Below are positions 41,845 to 50,521 of a DNA stretch of 64,000 nucleotides, in pieces. How positions within the stretch are numbered: position 1 is the first letter of the stretch; every line of letters begins with the position of its first letter. This stretch comes from Clostridiales bacterium (GTDB lineage Bacteria > Bacillota > Clostridia > Lachnospirales > Lachnospiraceae). The position numbers and the translations under genes were made by a program. The DNA is taken from the NCBI GenBank assembly GCA_029010495.1, contig JAQXKO010000003.1, positions 1-64,000 on the forward strand, read 5' to 3'. A model generated the notes under the pieces. The model had not been told where the DNA came from and made no database searches. It saw only the letters and a list, made by a program, of their open reading frames with translations.

Positions 41845-43456
41845 TAAGAATCTGAAAAAAAATATAATTGTGCAGGGTTCCATTCTTGCGTTAGCTTCAA
41901 TTATTGTACGTATAATCGGACTTATATACCGTATACCGCTTACAAGAATTCTGGGCGATGCTGCAATGGGTTATTACAGCTATGCATTTGAAATATATAA
42001 TCTTGCACTGATTCTTTCGTCCTACAGTCTTCCTCTTGCTGTTTCAAAGCTTGTATCAGCCAGAGTATCAAAAGGTGAATATAAAAAATCCCATAAATTA
42101 TTTATTGTTTCATTGACTTTTGGTGCTGCAGTAGGAGCGATTGCAACGATACTTCTGTATGTGTTTGCAGATGCATACGGAGCGCTTATAAAAAATCAAT
42201 ATGTTGCAATACCTCTGCGGGTACTTGCTCCAACCATTTTCGTCTTTTCCGTAATGGGAGTAATCAGAGGATTTTTTCAGGGACATTCCAATATGGTTCC
42301 GACTGCCATTTCCCAAATTATTGAACAGATTGTAAATGCAATTGTAAGTATTGTTGCGGCATATTTTATGCTGAAGGCTCACAAGGGAGAGGCTGCAGCA
42401 GAGGCTTACGGTGCGGCCGGCGGCACACTTGGTACATTTTCAGGCGCTGTAGCGGCTTTTATTACTCTTATTATTATCTATATGATATACAAGCCTCTTT
42501 TAGACCAAAGACGCCGGAATGATTCGACAGAGGTTTCTGAGACAAGTATATATCTTTTAAAGATTCTTCTCGCTACAGCAATACCTGTTATCATATCGCA
42601 GACAATTTATCAGGTAAGCGGTACACTTGACAGTATTATATATAATCTGATAGCCAGCAGACAGGGCGTAAGTGAAAACATCAGAAGTACGATATGGGGT
42701 ATATATTCAAATAAATATAAACTGTTAACAAATGTACCGATTGCAGTTGCTTCAGCAATGGGAACAGCCATTGTGCCGAGCCTTATTGCCGATTATACAT
42801 TAGGAAATACAAAGCAGCTTCATGATAAAATATCCATAGTTGTAAAATTTAATATGATAATAGCTTTCCCTTGTGCAATAGGATTTGCAGTATTATCCGG
42901 TCCCATCCTTAAGCTTTTATTTAATGACAGTAATATAATGAGTGCTAATTTTCTAAGTATGGGAAGCATATGTATAGTTTTTTTCGCATTATCAACCGTA
43001 ACAAACGGTATTCTTCAGGGGATTCATAAAATGAATATTCCGGTATATCATTCGGCAATTTCTCTTGTTATTCATATACCATTACTTATTATACTCATGT
43101 ATATTTTGGAAGACAGTTATTATTCATTAATAATCTGCAATGTTCTTTTCCCTTTTATTGTATGTATTCTTAACTGGCGGTCTATAAGTAAGTATGCAGA
43201 TTATAAGCAGGAGATTAAGACAACCTTTATCATTCCATTCATATCTGCACTTATAATGGGTATATTCTGCTTTGGATTTTATAGGATTTTATCATTTCTC
43301 GGTAATTCTGCAGGAACACTATTATCCATCTTTTTAAGTGCACTAATATATTTTACTGTATTAATAAAGCTAAAGGGTGTAACTGCAGAGGAAATGATAA
43401 AGATGCCTAAAGGGCATATGCTTGTTAAAGTATTCAGAAAAATACATCTTTTATAG
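41837..43456 (+). CDS. MurJ/SpoVB-type polysaccharide flippase
   Basis: Integral membrane protein of 539 residues with about 14 helices, of the MOP exporter superfamily. It opens with the typical SILALASIIVRIIGLIYRIPL segment and has RGFFQGHSNMVPTAISQIIEQ near residue 140, as in B. subtilis YtgP and SpoVB. It probably flips lipid II across the membrane for wall or spore-cortex synthesis. I cannot tell the vegetative MurJ role from the sporulation SpoVB role by sequence alone. Confidence 0.85.
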   Translation: MNNKNLKKNIIVQGSILALASIIVRIIGLIYRIPLTRILGDAAMGYYSYAFEIYNLALILSSYSLPLAVSKLVSARVSKGEYKKSHKLFIVSLTFGAAVGAIATILLYVFADAYGALIKNQYVAIPLRVLAPTIFVFSVMGVIRGFFQGHSNMVPTAISQIIEQIVNAIVSIVAAYFMLKAHKGEAAAEAYGAAGGTLGTFSGAVAAFITLIIIYMIYKPLLDQRRRNDSTEVSETSIYLLKILLATAIPVIISQTIYQVSGTLDSIIYNLIASRQGVSENIRSTIWGIYSNKYKLLTNVPIAVASAMGTAIVPSLIADYTLGNTKQLHDKISIVVKFNMIIAFPCAIGFAVLSGPILKLLFNDSNIMSANFLSMGSICIVFFALSTVTNGILQGIHKMNIPVYHSAISLVIHIPLLIILMYILEDSYYSLIICNVLFPFIVCILNWRSISKYADYKQEIKTTFIIPFISALIMGIFCFGFYRILSFLGNSAGTLLSIFLSALIYFTVLIKLKGVTAEEMIKMPKGHMLVKVFRKIHLL

Positions 43457-43473
43457 TTTTGGGAGGATATGTT

Positions 43474-44679
43474 TTGGAAGTAGTTGTTATTGGCGCAGGA
43501 CCCGCAGGTATGATTGCTGCAATCGAAGCATTGCGTCTCGGCAGCCATGTATCATTAATAGATACAAATAATAAACCCGGACGTAAAATTTATTCAACCG
43601 GCAATGGCAGATGTAATTATTCAAATGAGTTAATGAGTCCGGAATATTTCAATGATTCGTCATCAAAATTTGTTGAAAATGCTTTACAAGTTTTTGATAA
43701 TAATAAACTTAAGGAATATCTCGAGACCTTAGGCTTATTTACCCGCAATATAAACGGATATTATTATCCAAATTCAGAACAGGCGTCATCAGTAGCTGAG
43801 GTGCTGGTAAATGAATTGACAAGACTGAAATGCAACATTGTAACTGAAGACAGGGTTTTGGATGTAATTAAAAGTAAAAACGGATTTATGGTTATATCAA
43901 ATAATAATTCCTTTGTCTGTGACAGAGTAATTATTGCCGTCGGAGGTTTGGCTGCGCCTTCACTCGGAAGTGACGGTAATCTGTTTGAATGCATTAAAAG
44001 ACTCGGACATTCATTTACCGATATGTATCCTGCCTTAGTTGGACTGACTACAGCAGGTAAAAAATTAGAATCTTTATCAGGTGTAAGAACAAGAGCAAAA
44101 GTTTCTCTATACAACGGAGAAGAATTTCTCGCATCAGATACAGGGGAGATTATTTTCAACAAAAATTATGTTGGAGGAATTCCTGTTATGCAGCTTAGCT
44201 CGAAGTATGCAGGTAATTTCTCAAAAAAATCATATCTTTTGATTGACCTTCTTAACGAATATTCTGAGGATGAATTATTTGTTGAATTGTCTAAAAGATT
44301 ATTTTCTAATTATTCATCCGGCAAAACAATATACCAGGCGCTCACAGGCATGCTTAACAGCAAATTACTTGATTACTGTTTGAAAACCGCCTCGATAAAC
44401 CCTGATAAAAAAGCATCCGTTATAAAACCTTCTGAAATAAATAAGCTCATTGAAGCACTAAAATACATGAGGGTAGAAATATCGGGCAACCTTGGATTTG
44501 ATAAAGCGCAGGTGACGAAGGGCGGCGTGAAATTATCTGAGATTAAGTCAAATATGGAATCAAAGCTTGTAAAAGGCTTATATTTTGCAGGTGAAGTTCT
44601 CGATGTAGACGGATTATGCGGCGGCTACAATCTTCAATGGGCTTTTACAAGCGGTTATATTGCAGGAAGAGCAAAATAA
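43474..44679 (+). CDS. HI0933/YhiN-family flavoprotein
   Basis: NAD(P)/FAD-dependent oxidoreductase of 401 residues with no settled function. FAD binding is seen in VVVIGAGPAGM at the N-terminus and in the family motif GRKIYSTGNGRCN. The C-terminal FAD motif is near FAGEVLDVDGLCGGYNLQWA. The start is TTG 43474, seven bases after GGGAGG; an upstream in-frame start overlaps that site. A second, different flavoprotein follows nine bases later. Confidence 0.9.
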   Translation: MEVVVIGAGPAGMIAAIEALRLGSHVSLIDTNNKPGRKIYSTGNGRCNYSNELMSPEYFNDSSSKFVENALQVFDNNKLKEYLETLGLFTRNINGYYYPNSEQASSVAEVLVNELTRLKCNIVTEDRVLDVIKSKNGFMVISNNNSFVCDRVIIAVGGLAAPSLGSDGNLFECIKRLGHSFTDMYPALVGLTTAGKKLESLSGVRTRAKVSLYNGEEFLASDTGEIIFNKNYVGGIPVMQLSSKYAGNFSKKSYLLIDLLNEYSEDELFVELSKRLFSNYSSGKTIYQALTGMLNSKLLDYCLKTASINPDKKASVIKPSEINKLIEALKYMRVEISGNLGFDKAQVTKGGVKLSEIKSNMESKLVKGLYFAGEVLDVDGLCGGYNLQWAFTSGYIAGRAK

Positions 44680-44688
44680 GGAGTAAAG

Positions 44689-46263
44689 ATGTATCGAATT
44701 CATCAAATTAAATTACCAATAAATGCCGGTACAGACTGTCTTGGTAAAAAAGCTGCCAAAATACTTGGTCTTAATCAATCTGATATTAAATCAATAGAAA
44801 TATATAAGCGTTCTATTGATGCAAGAAAAAAAGACGATGTTAATTATGTCTATGCAGTTGACGTCGAAGTATATAAAAACAGCAACAAGAAATTTAAACA
44901 AAACGAAGTTTCGATTATTGATAAGAAAGAATTTATAATAAAAAAAATTGATAACAGTAATGAAAAAACGGTTATTATAGGTCTGGGACCGGCCGGTTTA
45001 TTTGCAGGTTACGTTCTTGCAAAGGCAGGATTAAAACCTGTAATTTTCGAAAGAGGTAAATGCTGTGCCGAAAGACAGAAGGATATAAATAATTTTTTTA
45101 CCACAGGAAAGCTTGAGCCGGATTCTAATGTCTGCTTCGGTGAGGGAGGAGCCGGCACTTTTTCCGACGGCAAGCTTAATACGCTGATAAAAGACAGGGA
45201 AGGCTTCTCTAAATTCGTTTTAAAGACATTTGTAGAGTTTGGTGCACAGGAAGACATATTATATGATGCAAAGCCTCATATCGGCACTGACAGGCTTGTA
45301 GATGTGGTATCAAATATGAGAAGAAGCATTGAAGAGCTCGGAGGAGAGGTTCATTTTGAATCTAAGCTTGAAAAAATAGAACATGACGGCAATAAATTTA
45401 CCAATTTAATCATAAACGGTAATAAGATTACGGCCGACAGAGTAATTCTTGCCACAGGACACAGTGCAAGAGACACCTTTGAAATGCTTTATTCACAGAA
45501 TTTTACCCTTAATCCAAAGGCGTACGCAATCGGTGTAAGGGTACTTCACAGTCAGGAGCTGATTAATAAAAGCCAGTATAAAGAAGAATTTTATAAACTT
45601 CCTGCTGCCTCCTACAAGCTGACGCATACATGCCGGAACGGAAGAGGAGTATACTCATTCTGTATGTGTCCGGGCGGTTATGTTGTAAATGCTTCAAGTG
45701 AAGAAGAGTATCTGACGGTAAACGGCATGAGTTATGCTTCCCGTGACGGAAATACAGCCAATGCAGCAATTGTCGTAACAGTAAGTCCGGAGGATTTTTT
45801 GCGCGACGGCTTTGAAAACACTCCTCTTTGCGGTATGTATTTTCAGAGGAAATATGAAAAGCTTGCTTATAATGAGTGTCAGGGCAGAATAATTGCTCAA
45901 AAGCTTAAGGATTTTATTAATAATAAACCGAGTGATAAAATACCTGAAGGGCTTTCTGTTAAAGGTATGTATAAGGCAGGAAATATCAATAATTGTCTTC
46001 CGGATTATGTATGCAAATCAATCAGTGAAGGAATGTGTGCATTTGACAGAAAAATACATGGATTCGGCGATGATGAAACCATACTTTTAGGTATCGAAAC
46101 ACGTACATCTTCACCTGTAAGAATAGAAAGAGACGAATCATATCAGTCAAATATTAGAGGTATTTATCCATGCGGTGAAGGTGCAGGTTATGCCGGAGGA
46201 ATTATGAGTGCGGCAATTGACGGAATAAAGATTGCATGCAGAATTATTAATGAAATGGAATGA
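44689..46263 (+). CDS. FAD-dependent dehydrogenase, COG2509 type
   Basis: Flavoprotein of 524 residues. An N-terminal domain of about 85 residues precedes the dinucleotide fold GLGPAGLFAG (about 98-107). The conserved motif GEGGAGTFSDGKLNT lies near residue 149, and the C-terminal FAD motif near GEGAGYAGGIMSAAIDG. The family is widespread in Clostridia without a known reaction. AAGGAG precedes the ATG. Confidence 0.9.
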   Translation: MYRIHQIKLPINAGTDCLGKKAAKILGLNQSDIKSIEIYKRSIDARKKDDVNYVYAVDVEVYKNSNKKFKQNEVSIIDKKEFIIKKIDNSNEKTVIIGLGPAGLFAGYVLAKAGLKPVIFERGKCCAERQKDINNFFTTGKLEPDSNVCFGEGGAGTFSDGKLNTLIKDREGFSKFVLKTFVEFGAQEDILYDAKPHIGTDRLVDVVSNMRRSIEELGGEVHFESKLEKIEHDGNKFTNLIINGNKITADRVILATGHSARDTFEMLYSQNFTLNPKAYAIGVRVLHSQELINKSQYKEEFYKLPAASYKLTHTCRNGRGVYSFCMCPGGYVVNASSEEEYLTVNGMSYASRDGNTANAAIVVTVSPEDFLRDGFENTPLCGMYFQRKYEKLAYNECQGRIIAQKLKDFINNKPSDKIPEGLSVKGMYKAGNINNCLPDYVCKSISEGMCAFDRKIHGFGDDETILLGIETRTSSPVRIERDESYQSNIRGIYPCGEGAGYAGGIMSAAIDGIKIACRIINEME

Positions 46264-46267
46264 TAAA

Positions 46268-46849
46268 ATGGTACATGACGAAATAGAATTCGAATCCAAA
46301 TCAGAGCTGAGAAAGTATATGAAACTTATGAGAGCATCCCTCTCGTATGAGGACAGGCTTTATTATTCAAGATGTATATCAGAAACACTTTTTAATACAG
46401 ACGGATATAAAAATTCAAGTACAATACTTGCATATATAAGCTATGGCACGGAAGTCAATACAGCTTTCATAATTGACAGGGCCTTACAGGACAATAAGAA
46501 GGTTGCTGTTCCGAAGGTTATTGACAATCAAACGATTTTATTTTATTATATCAGCTCGCGAAATGAGCTTACTGAGGGAGCATATGGCATTTTGGAGCCG
46601 GCAGATAATAATCCGGTATGTACTGTAACGTCTGAAAATACGCTGATGATTATGCCCGGACTTGCATTTGATATTAACAAATACCGACTCGGCTACGGCA
46701 AAGGATATTATGACAGATATCTTGAAAATAAAAATATTGAAAAATATATGCTTGCTTTTGAAATACAAAAGCTTGATAAAAGGCTTGAAATTAATCAGTA
46801 TGACATACCGGCAGATAAAATAATAACCGAATCTTTTATTTATGAATAG
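46268..46849 (+). CDS. 5-formyltetrahydrofolate cyclo-ligase
   Basis: Converts 5-formyl-THF to 5,10-methenyl-THF using ATP. The 193-residue protein has the family's Lys/Arg-rich N-terminus (KSELRKYMKLMR) and the C-terminal signature GYGKGYYDRYL. The ATG at 46268 is my choice, five bases after the previous stop; the ribosome site is weak, and an ATG at 46250 inside the previous gene is possible. Confidence 0.92.
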   Translation: MVHDEIEFESKSELRKYMKLMRASLSYEDRLYYSRCISETLFNTDGYKNSSTILAYISYGTEVNTAFIIDRALQDNKKVAVPKVIDNQTILFYYISSRNELTEGAYGILEPADNNPVCTVTSENTLMIMPGLAFDINKYRLGYGKGYYDRYLENKNIEKYMLAFEIQKLDKRLEINQYDIPADKIITESFIYE

Positions 46850-46858
46850 GAATAATTT

Positions 46859-48319
46859 ATGAACGAGGAAATATTTAAAAAAACATTAGAACAGCTTGAT
46901 ACTACTATGGAGCCACCAATAAAGGAACCAAACAGACAGTATTATTTTATAAAAAAACTTATTGATTTAATTGACAAAAAAAGCAAAGAAAAAGGACGCC
47001 CATTAACTTATTGTGTAGTTACATTCGGGTGTCAGATGAATGCAAAGGATTCTGAAAAGCTTGCAGGTATATTAAAAACCGTCGGCTATAAAGAAAGCAA
47101 GTCAGAGAAGGCTGATTTTGTCATTTACAATACATGTACAGTAAGGGAAAATGCAAACACTAAGGTATACGGTCGTCTCGGTTATCTCGGCAATCTGAAA
47201 TCTAAAGATCCCGGGATGATGATAGCTGTATGCGGCTGTATGATGCAGGAAAAGCATGTTGTTGAAAAGATAAATACAAGCTACAGATTTGTAGATATTA
47301 TGTTCGGAACCCATAATATTTATATGCTTGCAGAGCTGCTTTATATGCGACTTACTAATCCATCCAAGAAACCGCTTACTGTTATATATGATGAGGCAGA
47401 TAAAATTGTTGAGGATCTGCCGAGCGAGTTTAAATACAGCTTTAAAGCCGGTGTAAATATTATGTATGGCTGCAACAATTTCTGCAGCTATTGCATCGTT
47501 CCGTATGTAAGGGGCAGAGAACGTTCAAGAAAAGCATGTGATATTATCAGAGAAGTCGAAGAGCTTGCCTCAAAAGGTATTGTAGAGATTATGCTTCTCG
47601 GTCAGAATGTAAATTCATATGGCAATGATCTTGACGATAAAATAACTTTTGCCAAGCTTCTTCGTGAAGTATCAAAAGTTGAAGGCATCAGAAGAATCAG
47701 GTTTATGACACCTCATCCTAAGGATTTATCAGATGAGCTTATTGAAGAAATTGCAGTAAATGACAAGGTTTGCAAGCATGTACATTTACCATTACAGAGC
47801 GGCTCCTCTGATATATTGCAGAAAATGAATCGTCGCTATACAAAAGAAGCATATCTTGAGCTTGTCAGAAAAATTAAAGAAAGGATTCCGAATGTAAGTA
47901 TTACAACAGATATAATTGTAGGTTTTCCGGGAGAAACAGAGGAAGACTTTAATGAAACAATTGATGTTGTAAAAAAAGCCGGATATACAAGCGCTTATAC
48001 TTTTCAGTATTCCGTAAGAAACGGTACGCCTGCAGCCCAAATGCCGAATCATATATCCGAAGACGTAATATCAGAAAGATTTAACCGTCTTCTTGATACT
48101 ATTCATACATCGACAGATGAGGTAATCAAAAAATTAACAGGATTAACTCTTCCGGTTCTGTGTGAAGAATATAATGATGAAAAGGCTACAATAACAGGCA
48201 GACTTGATAACAGCCTGCTTGTTCACTTTGAAGGCGGTAGAGAATTGCTCGGTCAGATAATAAATGTCAGACTTGATGAACAAAAAGGCTTTTATTTCCT
48301 CGGGCATGCGGAATTATAG
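46859..48319 (+). CDS. miaB: tRNA-2-methylthio-N6-dimethylallyladenosine synthase
   Basis: Radical SAM methylthiotransferase that modifies A37 of tRNAs reading UNN codons. The 486-residue protein has an N-terminal UPF0004 domain with Cys in FGCQMN, NTCTVRENA and VCGCMMQE for the auxiliary cluster. The SAM cluster motif is YGCNNFCSYCIVP (about 203-215), and a TRAM domain lies at the C-terminus (about 420-486). The N-terminal extension of about 45 residues is common in Clostridia. Confidence 0.96.
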   Translation: MNEEIFKKTLEQLDTTMEPPIKEPNRQYYFIKKLIDLIDKKSKEKGRPLTYCVVTFGCQMNAKDSEKLAGILKTVGYKESKSEKADFVIYNTCTVRENANTKVYGRLGYLGNLKSKDPGMMIAVCGCMMQEKHVVEKINTSYRFVDIMFGTHNIYMLAELLYMRLTNPSKKPLTVIYDEADKIVEDLPSEFKYSFKAGVNIMYGCNNFCSYCIVPYVRGRERSRKACDIIREVEELASKGIVEIMLLGQNVNSYGNDLDDKITFAKLLREVSKVEGIRRIRFMTPHPKDLSDELIEEIAVNDKVCKHVHLPLQSGSSDILQKMNRRYTKEAYLELVRKIKERIPNVSITTDIIVGFPGETEEDFNETIDVVKKAGYTSAYTFQYSVRNGTPAAQMPNHISEDVISERFNRLLDTIHTSTDEVIKKLTGLTLPVLCEEYNDEKATITGRLDNSLLVHFEGGRELLGQIINVRLDEQKGFYFLGHAEL

Positions 48320-48355
48320 TAAACATTGTTATAAATTATCATTTTTAAAATAAAT

Positions 48356-48400
48356 AAACCATATAATATATTCAGAGTATATATTATATGGTTTTTATTA
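48356..48400. terminator. Bidirectional terminator between miaB and the recombinase gene
   Basis: A 16-bp perfect stem (48356-48371 with 48379-48394), a 7-base loop, and T-rich flanks on both strands; it serves two convergent transcripts. Confidence 0.9.
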
Positions 48401-48431
48401 TTACAGGTTGAGAATTATAATTTTATTATAT

Positions 48432-49520
48432 TTAATACTTATTATTATTTATGTTTTTATTTGATTTATTACGAAGCTTTACGGCACCGGCTGCCATACG
48501 CTTGTGTTCGTCCTCAATTGCTGCATAATATTGAACGGTTGTATTTACATTTTCGTGACCGAGTACGTCAGCTACAAGTCGGATATCGCCTGTTTCACGA
48601 TAAAGTGCTGTACCGTATGTGCTGCGAAGTTTATGAGGAGTAATTTTTTTATTGGGAACAGCTATACTTGAATATTTCTTTACAAGATTTTCTATGGCAT
48701 CAACAGATATACGTTTACTTTGGAGGCTGTAGAAGAGTGCATTTTCATGACCTTCCTTAGGATTGATTGTATTACGTTCTCCTTCAATATAATCAACTAA
48801 TGCCTTTCGTATTTCTTCACCAAAATAAATAATGTCCTGACCACCGCCTTTTCTGACTAATACAAGAGAATTATCCGTGAAATTCACATCAGAAATATCA
48901 AGTCCGGCCAATTCGGAAACACGCATTCCCGTGCCTAAAAAAAGCGTAATTATAGCCATATCCCTATAACGTGTTTTTTCGGCAAATTTCATCATTTTAT
49001 TGGTTTTTGTACCTGCATTAAATTCAATTGTATATAATAAATCCTGTATTTCAGTCGGATTTAACCTGATAATATTTTTATCCTTTTTTATGTGTGGCAA
49101 TTTAACAAGTGTCATAGGATTATTCGGCAAATTGCCATGTTCATAATGATATTGGAACATTCCCCTTAACGGTGACATTTTACGTGCAATAGCCTTTTTA
49201 TCATTTACATGTTTTTCACCGTCATAATTATATTCAAGATAATTTTGGTATTCTATAACATCATCCGATGTGATATTTTTCATGTCATCGAATGTAAAAT
49301 CTTTTGTATTATACGATGAAAAAACCGGATTTGAATTGATTAAAAACCGATAAAATGTCAAGATATCATAGCTGTAAGATACTAATGTAGATGTCTGTGT
49401 AGTTAATCGTTTGTCATTAATAAATTTTCGCGCAAATTCAGGAAGCTGTTTTGAAAGTTCCTGAAGCTTTTGTTTTTGTAAAGAAGTTTTTTCTTTGTAA
49501 TAATCTGAATCTTTTCCCAT
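48432..49520 (-). CDS. Tyrosine recombinase, Xer-like
   Basis: DNA-breaking and rejoining enzyme of 362 residues. The N-terminal SAM-like core-binding domain covers about 20-150. The catalytic domain has Arg in GTGMRVSEL, HKLRSTY (His, Arg), LGHEN and the nucleophile Tyr in NTTVQYYA. It stands alone among housekeeping genes with no phage or element genes and no obvious attachment sites. A resident chromosomal recombinase is more likely than a mobile integrase. Whether it is the XerC/XerD dimer-resolution enzyme cannot be told here. Confidence 0.9.
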   Translation of the reverse strand: MGKDSDYYKEKTSLQKQKLQELSKQLPEFARKFINDKRLTTQTSTLVSYSYDILTFYRFLINSNPVFSSYNTKDFTFDDMKNITSDDVIEYQNYLEYNYDGEKHVNDKKAIARKMSPLRGMFQYHYEHGNLPNNPMTLVKLPHIKKDKNIIRLNPTEIQDLLYTIEFNAGTKTNKMMKFAEKTRYRDMAIITLFLGTGMRVSELAGLDISDVNFTDNSLVLVRKGGGQDIIYFGEEIRKALVDYIEGERNTINPKEGHENALFYSLQSKRISVDAIENLVKKYSSIAVPNKKITPHKLRSTYGTALYRETGDIRLVADVLGHENVNTTVQYYAAIEDEHKRMAAGAVKLRNKSNKNINNNKY

Positions 49521-49751
49521 AAATAATCCCTTCTGTATAACAGTTTTATCTGATTAACAATAATTAAAAAATATTATTAATGGTAATATTTAATTTATAA
49601 TATATTATAGCATACTACTCTCAAAAGTCAACCTTTTATCGGAAAAACAGATATTTAACCGATAAATACATATTACTCTTACACCGTAAAATTTTATTAA
49701 ATCAATAAGATATTTGTTGATAAAGTTATGTATTACAGTAAATAAAGTAAT
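49521..49751 (-). other. Intergenic region ahead of the recombinase gene
   Basis: A 231-base AT-rich spacer. It carries the recombinase promoter (49604-49631) and, just upstream of its -35, an 8-bp inverted repeat TTTATCGG-N16-CCGATAAA (49635-49666) that may be an operator. I see no RNA gene. Confidence 0.55.
49604..49631 (-). promoter_or_regulatory. Promoter of the Xer-like recombinase gene
   Basis: On the minus strand TTGACT (49631-49626), a 16-base spacer and TATAAT (49609-49604). Confidence 0.75.
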
Positions 49752-50489
49752 TTATAATTGCTTCATAACCTGAGCAAATACTTTTCCTATTGAATCATGA
49801 ATCACCAATTGTGCCTTGTATTCAACATTTGACTCTGTTTTATTAATCAAAACAAGATTTTTGCCTCTGAAATAATTAATAAAGCCTGCAGCCGGATAAA
49901 CAGCCAATGAAGTTCCTCCGATAATTAACGTATCGGCATTTCTTATTGCATTAATGGCGCCGTTTATTATATTGTCATTAAGGCCTTCCTCATAAAGAAC
50001 TACATCAGGCTTTACAACATAACCGCATTTTTTGCATACCGGTATTGATTCTGCATTTAATACATAATCCACATCATAAAATTCACCGCATGATATACAA
50101 TAATTTCTTAAAACGCTTCCGTGTAATTCAAATACATTTTTACTTCCCGCAGCCTGATGAAGTCCGTCTATATTTTGAGTAACAATTGCCGAAACCTTCC
50201 CCATCTGTTCAAGCTTCGCCAATGCTTTATGACAGTCATTTGGCAAAGCATTACGATAAATCAGGTTTTTCTTATAAAATTCATAAAACTCCTCAGTATG
50301 TCTTACAAAAAAGGTATGGGATACTGCTTCTTCCGGAGTAAAATTTTTACCTAATTTTTTGCTGTATAATCCGTCAGAGCTTCTGAAATCCGGGATGCCG
50401 CTTTCAACACTGCAGCCTGCTCCGCCGAAGAATACAATATTGTTGCTTTTATTAATTATATCACATAATAATTTAATTTTATCTTCCAT
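49752..50489 (-). CDS. Sir2-family NAD-dependent protein deacylase
   Basis: Removes acyl groups from protein lysines using NAD. The 245-residue protein has GAGCSVESGIPDFRS for NAD binding, TQNIDGLH, the catalytic His in ELHG, and four zinc Cys (CISC and CKKC). It starts at ATG 50489, eight bases after GGAG; an ATG at 50507 has no site. It trails the transglutaminase gene by 32 bases and is likely the last gene of a long leftward operon. Confidence 0.93.
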   Translation of the reverse strand: MEDKIKLLCDIINKSNNIVFFGGAGCSVESGIPDFRSSDGLYSKKLGKNFTPEEAVSHTFFVRHTEEFYEFYKKNLIYRNALPNDCHKALAKLEQMGKVSAIVTQNIDGLHQAAGSKNVFELHGSVLRNYCISCGEFYDVDYVLNAESIPVCKKCGYVVKPDVVLYEEGLNDNIINGAINAIRNADTLIIGGTSLAVYPAAGFINYFRGKNLVLINKTESNVEYKAQLVIHDSIGKVFAQVMKQL

Positions 50490-50521
50490 TATTTTATTCT
50501 CCATCATTAAACAAAGTTTTC

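Noticed and set aside
43459..46263. Two neighbouring FAD proteins as a duplicated gene pair
   Set aside because: Their lengths, N-terminal domains and family motifs differ; they belong to different flavoprotein families.
48432..49520. Integrase marking a mobile element next to a tRNA
   Set aside because: The only tRNA is 13 kb away, no phage or conjugation genes or direct repeats flank it, and the neighbours are core genes.
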